IMG/VR virus record: IMGVR_UViG_3300006916_000006
Span: 1-51,915 of that record
DNA length: 51,915 bases
Origin: a virus
Strand: one strand, 5' to 3'
This document shows, piece after piece, positions 33,279 to 40,330 of the stretch (position 1 is its first letter; each line of letters starts with the position of its first letter). The translations under genes were made by a program, and so were the position numbers. The notes beneath the pieces were generated by a model. It worked only from the letters and a program-made list of their open reading frames with translations, did no database searches and was not told the DNA's origin.

Positions 33279-34433
33279 CTAGGTGTACTTGGTCACTGAT
33301 GCCGTTGCAACCTGTGTTGGGTCGAGAACCGCAGTAAAGGACATCGCGTCCTGAAGATCAGAGTTGACCCCTTGGTTGTTGTTACTTCCATCTGTGATAT
33401 AGACTTGAGGGAAATCCCACACATATCCATCACCGTTGCTGTCTTCCGTTACAATTGCGAGATCAATAGCCGTGAAGTTACGTTTGAAGTCATCAAAGGT
33501 CTTATCTTCTTTGAACACTGTGAAGTTGCCACTCACGCCGATGGAACGTTGGTTCACTGCGATGTTTGTCAGACTGCCAATCGCACGCAGGGCTTCCGCG
33601 TTTGTGGTGATGGAGAAGTCCAAAGACGCAAAGTCTGCTGTGGATAGCGCGCCGTTCACATAGATGGCTTTGATGTCATTCACCGTATTCATGCTCGGTG
33701 AGGTAGAAGCCGCAGTGTGTGAGCCAGAGAAGCCACTGGACGTTGCATACACACCGTTACGACCAATCAGGCTCAGAGAGCCTCCAGCCAAGTCAGACGT
33801 ATTGAAGTTCAAGTTCAACGTGTTCACCTTCATACCTGTGAACAGTTGATACTGAGTGATGTCAGCCAAAACACGTTCAAACGTGAACGATTTTTCCGTC
33901 GTAGCGTTTTCGAGGTACTGGCCTTTCAGTGTGATGGATTCACCGGCTGTTTCATCCGTCACTGTGCCGTGAGACAGAATCAGTTTTGATGTGCTGGACT
34001 TTGTGGCAACTTTGAACCAGCCGTCGTTTGTGCCACTGGTTGTGCCAGAAATTTTCAACCACTGACCTTCCTGCACATCACCAAAACCTGCACCTGAGTC
34101 ATTCACCGAGTTATCAGAGTTGGCAAAGCTGATGGTTGTAGCCGTGTCTGTGTAGGACGTGGCATAAGTGCCACGCAGTACAGCCTCAAGGAATGGGTCG
34201 AGTTCCGCGTACTGCAATTCTACACCAATGTCGCCGGTTACGGTCAGACCAGTACGAATTGTACCCGCAATGTTGGTGTCAGAACGAACAATGTTTGAGT
34301 TTGTTGTCTCGTTGGATACGTTCAGGGAGTTATTGGTGAAGTTGAGATACGTTGCCGCACCAGCGGGGTTCGTGCCTTCCGTGACTTCTACTTTATAGAG
34401 CAGTGACTCTCTGTTTGCTGATGCGATGGCCAT
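33279..34433 (-). CDS. Major tail tube protein
   Basis: 384 residues, MAIASANRESLLYKVEVTEG. Pattern NPAGAATYLNFTNNSLN, NIVRSDTNIAGTIRTGL and a C-terminal ITDGSNNNQGVNSDLQDAM match phage tail-tube proteins of siphophages. The central part (about 95-170) is an Ig-like or extra beta domain (GTTSGTNDGWFKVATKSS) that would project from the tail. GGGAG precedes the ATG, which overlaps the previous stop. Structural protein, expected in high amount; the hairpin after it may reduce downstream translation. Confidence 0.88.
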   Translation of the reverse strand: MAIASANRESLLYKVEVTEGTNPAGAATYLNFTNNSLNVSNETTNSNIVRSDTNIAGTIRTGLTVTGDIGVELQYAELDPFLEAVLRGTYATSYTDTATTISFANSDNSVNDSGAGFGDVQEGQWLKISGTTSGTNDGWFKVATKSSTSKLILSHGTVTDETAGESITLKGQYLENATTEKSFTFERVLADITQYQLFTGMKVNTLNLNFNTSDLAGGSLSLIGRNGVYATSSGFSGSHTAASTSPSMNTVNDIKAIYVNGALSTADFASLDFSITTNAEALRAIGSLTNIAVNQRSIGVSGNFTVFKEDKTFDDFKRNFTAIDLAIVTEDSNGDGYVWDFPQVYITDGSNNNQGVNSDLQDAMSFTAVLDPTQVATASVTKYT

Positions 34434-34594
34434 TACTCATCTCCCTTCGTTGTTTTGGTGAGTTTCTTGGGTTTAGGTGGGTTGAAAACCTCAACGGACT
34501 TCTCTTCGAGCAACTTAGCCGCTTGTTCTTCAGGCAGGTCGACGATCTTGCCTGTTTTACAAAAACCAATATCACGAAGAAATTTCACTTTCAT
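34433..34594 (-). CDS. Small head-tail region protein
   Basis: 53 residues from MKVKFLRDIGF, preceded by AGAGG; a longer start at 34615 lacks a site. The pattern FCKTGKIVDLPEEQAAKLLEE is shared by small phage proteins and by the N-terminus of the protein at 44170-44508, which also has a growth of VTEVPDQYVDSL after the first strand. Its role is unknown. The C-terminus is Lys/Pro-rich. Confidence 0.65.
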   Translation of the reverse strand: MKVKFLRDIGFCKTGKIVDLPEEQAAKLLEEKSVEVFNPPKPKKLTKTTKGDE

Positions 34595-34604
34595 AATCAA
34601 CCTC

Positions 34605-35036
34605 TTATAAGACACTTACATGAATATCATATCGGAACGGAATCAGCAAGGGAGTGAGCCAGAACTCACCCCTGGCATATTCAACTTGCTCAGATGCAAT
34701 AATGCGGGGGTCATAGCAATCAATGCTCTCAAACGTCTTTCCACGATAGATTTCAGCAAGTTGCCCCGCGTATGTTAGCCCTGTACCGATGCCGCCGTTC
34801 TGAGGGGTCATAATACGCAACTCATAAAACCCAAACACTTCCACCAGCGGATTATTGCCATTGATGGTGCGGAAAGGGGAACCTTGATAGTCCACGCGGT
34901 AATGCACAAAGCCGGAATCAAGGTTTTTACCATAGTCAGATTGGTTACTGGTGACAACAGGCAGCGTTGACCAATTCGCGGTAAGGCGTTTCAGCCCATG
35001 TTCTGCAACGTGATGATAAATATCTGCATCAGCCAT
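34605..35036 (-). CDS. Tail terminator protein (DUF4128-like)
   Basis: 143 residues (MADADIYHHVAEHGLK). The fold pattern FVHYRVDYQGSPFRTI, VFGFYELRIMTP and PLLIPFRYDIHV matches siphophage tail terminators of the DUF4128 type, which cap the tail tube at the neck. Position between the gp10-like neck protein and the tail tube is the standard place. Confidence 0.78.
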   Translation of the reverse strand: MADADIYHHVAEHGLKRLTANWSTLPVVTSNQSDYGKNLDSGFVHYRVDYQGSPFRTINGNNPLVEVFGFYELRIMTPQNGGIGTGLTYAGQLAEIYRGKTFESIDCYDPRIIASEQVEYARGEFWLTPLLIPFRYDIHVSVL

Positions 35037-35038
35037 GG

Positions 35039-35581
35039 CTAAAATCCACCAGTCTTGAGCGTTCGGGGGATGGCCTTTGCCACAATCACGTTAAGTTCTG
35101 CCCGTAAACGATTTGCCGAGGGCTTAGTAACCCCTTGCGGCGCAGTTCGAGTACCCAGACGGTTTATGTCACCCGCGTTGAACCGATTGATTGACCCTGT
35201 GCCATCCGGCTCATAGGTTACGCTGTTGCTTATATACAAGGTATCTCCAAGTTTCATACTCAAAGAAACCCCTTTGTTTCGCCCCAAAAACGATGAAGGG
35301 CGACGGTTAATAGGGAACGGTTCTTCCAGTCGTTCGGCATTAAATGAATAATATGCAGACTTAGGCTGTTGGGAAGTATCTGGCGAACCCACTGCTGCAC
35401 GCCAACTGTCTATGAAACGCCCTGTCCAAACCGGCGAACCTCCATCGCTCACAGTACCGGTCACAGGGTTGTGAGTGATGTCTATGATTCCTTCTGCCAC
35501 CCCGTGAACCACAGACAGCATGATTTCCTCAACGGCATCACGAACTTTGTTTATCTGAGCATCAAGATTGATTGTAACCAC
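35039..35581 (-). CDS. HK97 gp10-like neck protein
   Basis: 180 residues starting at a GTG with GGGGGG upstream. It has the helix-then-basic-loop layout of HK97 gp10-family proteins (INKVRDAVEEIMLSVVHGVA; PVWTGRFIDSWRAAVG; MKLGDTLYISNSVTYEPDG). These join the tail to the connector. Neighbours on both sides are head-tail joining genes, which supports the call. Confidence 0.75.
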   Translation of the reverse strand: MVTINLDAQINKVRDAVEEIMLSVVHGVAEGIIDITHNPVTGTVSDGGSPVWTGRFIDSWRAAVGSPDTSQQPKSAYYSFNAERLEEPFPINRRPSSFLGRNKGVSLSMKLGDTLYISNSVTYEPDGTGSINRFNAGDINRLGTRTAPQGVTKPSANRLRAELNVIVAKAIPRTLKTGGF

Positions 35582-35583
35582 AC

Positions 35584-35940
35584 CTAATGCCCCCCTCGCA
35601 CTGTCAGGATGTAGAGCGCGTCTTCCCCAAAGGCAGTGCGCCTATCAACACTGACGACTTTGTAAGTGTCGCCTCCCAGCAAAACAATATCGTTTTCGTC
35701 AGGTACAAAGCTCACGGCATCGGCGGCAATCCGCACTTCACGGTCGCCGTCTCGCACAAGCCCCGATATTTCTTTTGCAGTGTAGCGACGCGCGTGTGCT
35801 TTTATTGTTGAATTTGTGTACGTGGGGGTGTTTGCCAAGGTTGTTTCGTTGAAAGACACGCTGGATAGCCGCCGATAGGTCACTGTTTCCCCGTGAGATT
35901 GCAGAACAGCGTCGATGCGCTCTGGTATGTTCAGAGTCAT
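35584..35940 (-). CDS. Head-tail adaptor / stopper protein
   Basis: 118 residues, MTLNIPERIDAVLQSHGE. The pattern TVTYRRLSSVSFNE, KAHARRYTAKEISG, FVPDENDIVLLGGDTYKVVSVD is that of phage head closure (SPP1 gp16-like) proteins: a small beta barrel that plugs the portal channel. It is coupled to the connector gene by an ATGA overlap. Confidence 0.75.
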   Translation of the reverse strand: MTLNIPERIDAVLQSHGETVTYRRLSSVSFNETTLANTPTYTNSTIKAHARRYTAKEISGLVRDGDREVRIAADAVSFVPDENDIVLLGGDTYKVVSVDRRTAFGEDALYILTVRGGH

Positions 35941-36560
35941 GCGCGGCGCTCGCGGTAGGGTTCGAGTAGTAATGCCGCCGATGCGGGGATGCCTAACGCG
36001 CCACCAGAACCTTGTGTGTTACCATAACGCACTGAATAGACTTGTGGCACTGTCTCAGAAGCAATCGCAGAGTCGCGCTGACGGCCATAATAGAAAGATT
36101 TAACAATCTCAATACAGGCTTGCTCAATTTCCGCAGGTAATGTGGGTGTACCTGAACCAAAGCTGTGCAGGACATAGCCATAAGTGTAGTCAATGGAGTA
36201 ATCAAACTCTCGCTCAGTGTTTGTCCAGTTTGTGACCTTGCGGATGATTCCGGCTTTATCATCTTCGAGGAAATAATCTGACGCAGCAACCGCAGTGCCT
36301 TCGTATGAAACGCTGTGCAAGGTTGTGACGGGGTAGCGTGAAGTCATCAGAATTTCTGAACCATCGCTCGCTAATGTCTCTGTGACTCGCTGCTGAGCAA
36401 ACTCACGCTGGCAGTAAGACACAATCAATGCACTGGCACGTTCAATAAAACGGCCAATAATTGTATCATAAGTGGACACGTCAATACCTAAGTCATCTTT
36501 GACTCTGGCAGTCGTTGTTAAGTCAGTCGATGCTGCTGCGGAAGTAACGGTTATGGCCAT
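35937..36560 (-). CDS. Head-tail connector (gp6-like adaptor)
   Basis: 207 residues, MAITVTSAAASTDLTT. The helices ARVKDDLGIDVSTYDTIIGRF and IERASALIVSYCQREFAQ and the PVTTLHSVSYEG strand match gp6-like connector proteins that ring the portal. There is no ribosome-binding site; a weak promoter (36568-36597) places the start of transcription at or next to the ATG. It is the first late gene after the reversed cassette and therefore may need a separate promoter. Confidence 0.8.
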   Translation of the reverse strand: MAITVTSAAASTDLTTTARVKDDLGIDVSTYDTIIGRFIERASALIVSYCQREFAQQRVTETLASDGSEILMTSRYPVTTLHSVSYEGTAVAASDYFLEDDKAGIIRKVTNWTNTEREFDYSIDYTYGYVLHSFGSGTPTLPAEIEQACIEIVKSFYYGRQRDSAIASETVPQVYSVRYGNTQGSGGALGIPASAALLLEPYRERRA

Positions 36561-36567
36561 AGCGGTG

Positions 36568-36597
36568 AGTTTAGCACAGATTTTTTATTCTCGCCAA
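36568..36597 (-). promoter_or_regulatory. Possible leaderless promoter of connector gene
   Basis: TTGGCG (36592-36597) and TAAACT (36568-36573) with 18 bases between them on the minus strand, ending seven bases before the ATG of the connector gene. Both hexamers match four of six consensus bases. Weak on its own, but it repeats the geometry of the terminase and HTH promoters. Confidence 0.35.
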
Positions 36598-36614
36598 CTA
36601 TGTGCAATTAGTGC

Positions 36615-36654
36615 TTGCATAGATGAAATTGTTTCGTTATACTGGAGGGGCAAC
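36615..36654 (+). promoter_or_regulatory. Promoter of the reversed cassette
   Basis: TTGCAT (36615-36620), GAAATTGTTTC (36625-36635), TATACT (36638-36643), GCAAC at +1 (36650). The stretch up to the -10 is identical over 33 bases to the early promoter at 20653. The cassette behind it thus should be expressed with the early genes although it lies among late genes. Confidence 0.85.
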
Positions 36655-36726
36655 AGGAACAAGGAGATTTAACAATTTATGACGGGAGGAGCGGCGCGCA
36701 AAAATATAGGGCGGGGCGCAAATTAT

Positions 36727-36763
36727 GGCAGGTGAGCGAGGGTAATTGACTACGCCACCTGCC
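36727..36763 (+). promoter_or_regulatory. Inverted repeat in cassette leader
   Basis: GGCAGGTG (36727-36734) pairs with CACCTGCC (36756-36763) across 21 bases, in the 5' untranslated region of the reversed cassette. No T-run follows. The leader from 36650 to the first gene at 36790 is 140 bases long and G-rich around 36680-36720. An 18-codon frame at 36679 lies in it but is not convincing. Confidence 0.4.
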
Positions 36764-36789
36764 ACCAACATTAACAAAGTGAGGATGAG

Positions 36790-36939
36790 ATGGAAGAAAA
36801 AGTAAAAATAAACTGGGACGTTATTAGGGCTAAAATGGCCGTTAATTTCTTTCAGGCTGGCGCTGCATTTTTGGGTGTGGTTGCGACTGCGGCGGCGACG
36901 GTGCTGTTCATAAAAGTAATTATGGTACTTTCATCATGA
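36790..36939 (+). CDS. Very small membrane protein
   Basis: 49 residues (MEEKVKINWDVIRAK) with GAGG directly upstream; a hydrophobic helix spans about residues 17-47 (AVNFFQAGAAFLGVVATAAA). Its TGA overlaps the next ATG. First gene of the reversed cassette. Function unknown; a holin-like or exclusion peptide would fit the size. Confidence 0.55.
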   Translation: MEEKVKINWDVIRAKMAVNFFQAGAAFLGVVATAAATVLFIKVIMVLSS

Positions 36940-37253
36940 CCAGTAACATATCAAAAGAGGCGATTGCTGAGACGTTGCGGTTTGGCGATGAGTTAGAAAA
37001 ACGTAATAAACAGATGATAATGCAAGCGCGCCGTGTTGGCAGGAATGATGCAATGGGAGCGCTGCTAGCAACTCGTCAAGTCCGAGAGCTTGCGGCAGAG
37101 CTGGAAAAGAAGGATGCGCTGGTGGATGAGATTGAGAGGATATGCGCCCAGCAAGACTTCAATGACAAGATGAACCGCGTTATTGCTAACGGACTAAGTC
37201 CAACAATCTCGGAGACGGTGCTACAAGAAATCAAAGAAGCGAGGGGTAAGTGA
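36936..37253 (+). CDS. Coiled-coil hypothetical protein
   Basis: 105 residues, MTSNISKEAIAE, coupled by ATGA overlap. Nearly all helix, with QVRELAAELEKKDALVDEIE as a clear heptad region. Charged and soluble. Similar in style to the coiled-coil protein at 38059 in the same cassette but not clearly homologous. Role unknown. Confidence 0.65.
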   Translation: MTSNISKEAIAETLRFGDELEKRNKQMIMQARRVGRNDAMGALLATRQVRELAAELEKKDALVDEIERICAQQDFNDKMNRVIANGLSPTISETVLQEIKEARGK

Positions 37254-37324
37254 TGTGTAAAAATATGACAATAATCTTTGCACGTTTTTAGAATATGTAA
37301 AAAAAAAAACAGGAAAATTTTAAC

Positions 37325-37708
37325 ATGAACAACATTGAAAAACTGATTGAGAATGGTGGCTGGCGGCCTATTAAGGAAATATCTAGGTATCATGGAAGGG
37401 GAAGATTAATGATGGCGATTCGCCTTTTTTCAGGTGAGCAATCTTATGCACTTTTGGAACACGATGCGCTTCTTGGGCATGTCGTTCACTGGATGAGCAA
37501 TTCAGTTATTAGTGTAAGTTCTATTGATGTAACCCACTTCATGCCGCTTGATACCGCAGAGCGCATGGCGAAGGTGATTGAGGTGTTAATGATGCGCTTA
37601 GCACAGATTGCCAGCGGTGATTACAAAGCTTGTGGCGCAACGGCGGAGGAAGTGGCTGCATCTGCGTTGTTAGAGGTAGAAAGGATGATGGGGGTAAGTA
37701 ATGCGTAA
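37325..37708 (+). CDS. Hypothetical protein with GGW motif
   Basis: 127 residues, MNNIEKLIENGGWRPI, with GGAAAA upstream after an A-tract of eleven bases (about 37300-37310). The opening motif resembles that of the protein at 20711, which lies behind the twin promoter. The middle contains LLGHVVHWMSNSVISVSSIDV and the C-terminal half is helical with a single Cys. Possibly the two proteins share an N-terminal domain duplicated with the promoter. Function unknown. Confidence 0.65.
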   Translation: MNNIEKLIENGGWRPIKEISRYHGRGRLMMAIRLFSGEQSYALLEHDALLGHVVHWMSNSVISVSSIDVTHFMPLDTAERMAKVIEVLMMRLAQIASGDYKACGATAEEVAASALLEVERMMGVSNA

Positions 37709-37805
37709 ATCAACCTACCGCCTGTTACAATGCCTCGGCCAGCTTGTGTTTTGGGGTGCTTTTTTGGGCGTTGTTATGCTCGGTATTATAGGATTAGGCT
37801 TATGA
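37701..37805 (+). CDS. Tiny membrane protein
   Basis: 34 residues, MRKSTYRLLQCLG, then a hydrophobic helix (LVFWGAFLGVVMLGIIGLGL). GGGGG lies just upstream. It overlaps the end of the previous gene by eight bases and the next start by four (ATGA). Coupling on both sides supports it. Unknown role. Confidence 0.5.
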   Translation: MRKSTYRLLQCLGQLVFWGAFLGVVMLGIIGLGL

Positions 37806-37981
37806 TGTTTGCCTTAATATGCTTTACGTTTAGTTGCGTTGAGCCGGATAAGATACGGGCTTTAGAGCCTATCATTGTGGATAACCGGGAGGAGTGCCGG
37901 ATTCACATTGATGGTGAACTTGCCGACTATTCAGAAAGAAATTGTGACGCTGTGTTGGAACAGCTTAAATTAAGGGGGTGA
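37802..37981 (+). CDS. Small secreted protein or lipoprotein candidate
   Basis: 59 residues. MMFALICFTFSC could be a short signal with a Cys in a loose lipobox, then VEPDKIRALEPIIVDNREEC and two more Cys (EC, NC). The paired Cys suggest a disulfide in the periplasm. The start at 37802 overlaps the previous stop; a longer frame from 37730 would cover the preceding gene. Role unknown; envelope-localised exclusion is one possibility. Confidence 0.5.
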   Translation: MMFALICFTFSCVEPDKIRALEPIIVDNREECRIHIDGELADYSERNCDAVLEQLKLRG

Positions 37982-37982
37982 C

Positions 37983-38066
37983 ATGGACTGTTTTTGGGGT
38001 GCATTTTTTGCTATACTGGCTTGGAAGGTAATCGCCTTCTTGTGGGAGATTTATTACCATGGCTGA
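37983..38066 (+). CDS. Tiny membrane peptide
   Basis: 27 residues, MDCFWGAFFAILAW then KVIAFLWEIYYHG, almost entirely hydrophobic and aromatic. Overlaps the next gene by eight bases. No ribosome-binding site beyond GGGGG ten bases upstream (GGGGGTGAC). Too short to be sure. Confidence 0.35.
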   Translation: MDCFWGAFFAILAWKVIAFLWEIYYHG

Positions 38067-38376
38067 TATTCTTAAGTTCCAGAACGCCAATCAGTTAAGG
38101 GATAATGATTCCTTAGAGCGCGAATTAAGCGAGGCAAGGCAGCTGATCGTTGCGTTAAATACCATGCTGTTAGAACAGCAATCCGTGGCTGATGTTTTCT
38201 GCAATGGTTACAAAGAACTTGAACAAGCCGTGAAGTTGCTTGAACAGGATCGAAAGCACTCCATGGAGCGGTTTATGTTTGAGCAAAAGCGTAACGTGCA
38301 TTTAATGGAAAAGCTCGATGCCTTAGAGTGGAAATATAAAGAGGCAATGCGCTGGCGATATGAGGGGGCTGATTAA
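38059..38376 (+). CDS. Coiled-coil hypothetical protein
   Basis: 105 residues, MADILKFQNANQ, GGGAG eleven bases upstream. Predicted to be one long coiled coil (RELSEARQLIVALNTML, LEQAVKLLEQDRKHSM, LMEKLDALEWKYKEAM). Last gene of the reversed cassette; its end overlaps the o-spanin gene on the other strand by four bases, so the cassette and the lysis genes converge without a terminator. Confidence 0.65.
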   Translation: MADILKFQNANQLRDNDSLERELSEARQLIVALNTMLLEQQSVADVFCNGYKELEQAVKLLEQDRKHSMERFMFEQKRNVHLMEKLDALEWKYKEAMRWRYEGAD

Positions 38377-38642
38377 CACCCCCACTTTCCACACACCTTC
38401 TGATCTTTTAGCCTAAAGGGCTTTGGACAGTCTTCACGGTTAAGTTGGTGCCTGTCAAGTTGGCGCATAAGAATGGGGTCATTATCGCGGATATATTCGC
38501 GGGTATCAGAATACCAACTAAAGGTCTCCGATACGTCGCAAAAGTCACCTGTCGTATTTTGACAACCGCTTATCAATGGCAGCATCAGAACTACCATTAG
38601 ACTTGTCAGCATTCCGCTTTGCTTTTTGCATTGCTTCAACAT
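38373..38642 (-). CDS. Outer-membrane spanin (Rz1-like lipoprotein)
   Basis: 89 residues with a signal peptide and lipobox LPLISGC (lipidated Cys at about 27). The mature part has three further Cys and ends in CGKWGC. Its 5' end overlaps the i-spanin gene by 98 bases in another frame, the usual embedded Rz/Rz1 layout. Spanins fuse inner and outer membranes in the last step of lysis, which also shows that the host is Gram-negative. Confidence 0.82.
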   Translation of the reverse strand: MLKQCKKQSGMLTSLMVVLMLPLISGCQNTTGDFCDVSETFSWYSDTREYIRDNDPILMRQLDRHQLNREDCPKPFRLKDQKVCGKWGC

Positions 38643-38763
38643 ATCGCTGCTTATCCTCCAACTCCGCTTTTAACTTGGCATTCTCTTTAATATTGCGGTA
38701 CGCAATATAGCCAACACCCAGTAAAAACAAACCAATCAAGCCGAACGTGTAAAGGTTAGGCAT
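38545..38763 (-). CDS. Inner-membrane spanin (Rz-like)
   Basis: 72 residues. MPNLYTFGLIGLFLLGVGYI is an N-terminal anchor, followed by a charged coiled coil (KENAKLKAELEDKQRYVEAM) in the periplasm. Size, topology and overlap with the lipoprotein gene are those of an i-spanin. The start overlaps the holin stop by eight bases. Confidence 0.82.
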   Translation of the reverse strand: MPNLYTFGLIGLFLLGVGYIAYRNIKENAKLKAELEDKQRYVEAMQKAKRNADKSNGSSDAAIDKRLSKYDR

Positions 38764-38977
38764 CTTTCTTCTTTGGCAGCACTGTTAGCTTGTCTTTGGC
38801 GGTAAAGCGGCCATACACTGTTAATACAAAGCCAACAACGCCCACTAAGCTGTCAATGAACACCGGAGCTGTTTCAGCAATATCCGCCGGTACAAGATCG
38901 CCAATGCCAAACAAGGCGGCTGCGGATGCTAATGCACCCCACAATGTCTTTGATTTAATAAAGTTCTTAAAATCCAT
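38756..38977 (-). CDS. Holin
   Basis: 73 residues, MDFKNFIKSKTLWGALASAAAL. Two hydrophobic helices (about 13-33 and 40-60: FIDSLVGVVGFVLTVYGRF) and a basic C-terminus KLTVLPKKKDA, as in class II holins. GGAGAAAC precedes the start. It lies between amidase and spanins, a standard lysis order. It should open the inner membrane to release the endolysin. Confidence 0.82.
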   Translation of the reverse strand: MDFKNFIKSKTLWGALASAAALFGIGDLVPADIAETAPVFIDSLVGVVGFVLTVYGRFTAKDKLTVLPKKKDA

Positions 38978-38991
38978 AAGGTTTCTCCTCG

Positions 38992-39423
38992 TTAGGTAAT
39001 ATTAACACGTTTTTTCCATTCTTGCACGTCAAAGGAAGGACACGCCTTTCCACTGTCAAGTTCACGATGGCCAACTATCTTTGCCTTCGGGTAGTTTCCA
39101 TGCCAATAGCTTATTAAATCCAGCAGGGCGCTCCACTGCGCGGCTGTGAAGTTGTCTTCTGGCTGACCATGCTCATCTATACCACCAACCATACAAACGG
39201 CTATAGAGCGGCTGTTGTAGCCCTTAACATGCGCTCCGGGTATGCGTTCCCATCTTCCGCGCTCAACGCCACCATTGCGGCGGATAACGGCGTGGTAGCC
39301 TATTTCCCTGAAGCCGCGCTCTTTATGCCAACGGTCAATCTCGTCCTTTCCAATGTCCATATCCGGCGGGGTTGCACTGCAATGGATGACGATGTAATTA
39401 GTTTTGGTGCGCTCAATGGTCAT
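38992..39423 (-). CDS. Endolysin: N-acetylmuramoyl-L-alanine amidase
   Basis: 143 residues of the Amidase_2 family, T7 lysozyme-like. Zinc ligands are H14 (VIHCSAT), H119 (VGHRELDSG) and C128 (KACPSFD); Y43 (IGYHAVIRR) and K126 complete the active site. It cleaves between MurNAc and the first Ala of the peptide. No signal peptide, so it depends on the holin. Start overlaps the stop of the PAS-protein gene (ATGA). Confidence 0.93.
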   Translation of the reverse strand: MTIERTKTNYIVIHCSATPPDMDIGKDEIDRWHKERGFREIGYHAVIRRNGGVERGRWERIPGAHVKGYNSRSIAVCMVGGIDEHGQPEDNFTAAQWSALLDLISYWHGNYPKAKIVGHRELDSGKACPSFDVQEWKKRVNIT

Positions 39424-39947
39424 TGTAAATGCTTTAACACCTCCGCGATAATATACGCAATAGAGCCTAATGTGGCTGCAATGGCGGCAATAATGAACTT
39501 CATGTTATCCTTTACCACCTCCCACAATACGGAGCCTAGTTTTGGGCGCTTGGAGGGGTAATGATCCTCCCTTGGTGGTGCAATTTCAGTCACGCCCGCC
39601 ACCTGTGACAAGAAAAAGGCAAAGCTATTATCCTGATTTACCTTTGTCACTTTCAACTTAATCTTAACAATGCGCCCTAACTTAGTGATGTAGCGCTTAT
39701 ACATGATATAACTTTCGCGCTTGCCTGTGGCCACTTCCATGGCCATTTGCTCATCCGCCTTTAAATCATCGGGATGTGTAATATCCTGCCAGCGCTTGCC
39801 CTGCAATTCAACCTCGGCATATTCTGTTATGTTGCAAAAGGTTGGGTTTGCCTCCAGAAAGGTGCCATCTTGCGCCACAACGGCGGCACCGGTCAGGCTT
39901 TCTTCCCACAGCGCCTTCATAAAACCTGGGTCGCTGCGATAGGCCAT
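39420..39947 (-). CDS. Membrane-anchored PAS-domain protein in lysis block
   Basis: 175 residues. Residues 10-118 form a PAS (S-box) domain: VVAQDGTFLEANPTFCNITEY, then VELQGKRWQDITHPDD, SYIMYKRYITKLGRIVKIKL and FFLSQVAGVTEI. A charged, Pro-rich linker follows, then one hydrophobic helix at about 147-170 (FIIAAIAATLGSIAYIIAEVL). No kinase, cyclase or HTH is attached. The PAS domain should lie in the cytoplasm. The gene is coupled to the amidase (ATGA) and to the gene upstream (TAATG). A PAS domain senses ligands, redox state or light; in this setting it might tune the timing of lysis, but this is inference. Confidence 0.85.
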   Translation of the reverse strand: MAYRSDPGFMKALWEESLTGAAVVAQDGTFLEANPTFCNITEYAEVELQGKRWQDITHPDDLKADEQMAMEVATGKRESYIMYKRYITKLGRIVKIKLKVTKVNQDNSFAFFLSQVAGVTEIAPPREDHYPSKRPKLGSVLWEVVKDNMKFIIAAIAATLGSIAYIIAEVLKHLQ

Positions 39948-40330
39948 TACGGCGTCTCTAGTTTAATTTGCATCATAATCCAAACGCAACCAAGCGTTAT
40001 TCCAACTATGGATGCTCCACTAACAAACCACGCAATAAAGCGAATATACCACCGCCTGCAATTCATCTTATCCAGCAACGCCGCAAGTTGCGTCACCTTT
40101 GCATCCAGCGATCTAACCTTTTTATCCATGCTTTTTAGCTTTTCATCAGAAACAAGGCGCTGGGCGCGTATTTCTTCCATCTCTTCGCGTATCTCATTTA
40201 AAAGATCAATCAGGCCGTGCCTCGCCTGCTGGGCTTCCCGGCATTGATGCTCAAGAAGTTCTTGCGATACTTTCTGCCGCTCCTCGATGCGCTTAACCCC
40301 TTCAGCGATTTCTTTAAGGTCATTAGACAT
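39947..40330 (-). CDS. Coiled-coil plus membrane anchor, XhlA-like layout
   Basis: 127 residues from MSNDLKEIAEG; a longer frame from 40351 is less likely. Residues 3-95 are a long coiled coil (VKRIEERQKVSQELLEHQ, LLNEIREEMEEIRAQ, KSMDKKVRSLDAKVTQL) and a single helix follows at about 100-122 (FIAWFVSGASIVGITLGCV). This is the plan of XhlA-type haemolysin/holin partners. Overlaps the upstream gene by eight bases and the PAS gene by one. Confidence 0.72.
   Translation of the reverse strand: MSNDLKEIAEGVKRIEERQKVSQELLEHQCREAQQARHGLIDLLNEIREEMEEIRAQRLVSDEKLKSMDKKVRSLDAKVTQLAALLDKMNCRRWYIRFIAWFVSGASIVGITLGCVWIMMQIKLETP

Noticed and set aside
36679-36735. 18-codon frame after the reversed-cassette promoter
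   Set aside because: Has a plausible AAGGAG site, but it is very short, G-rich and overlaps the inverted repeat; not enough to call.
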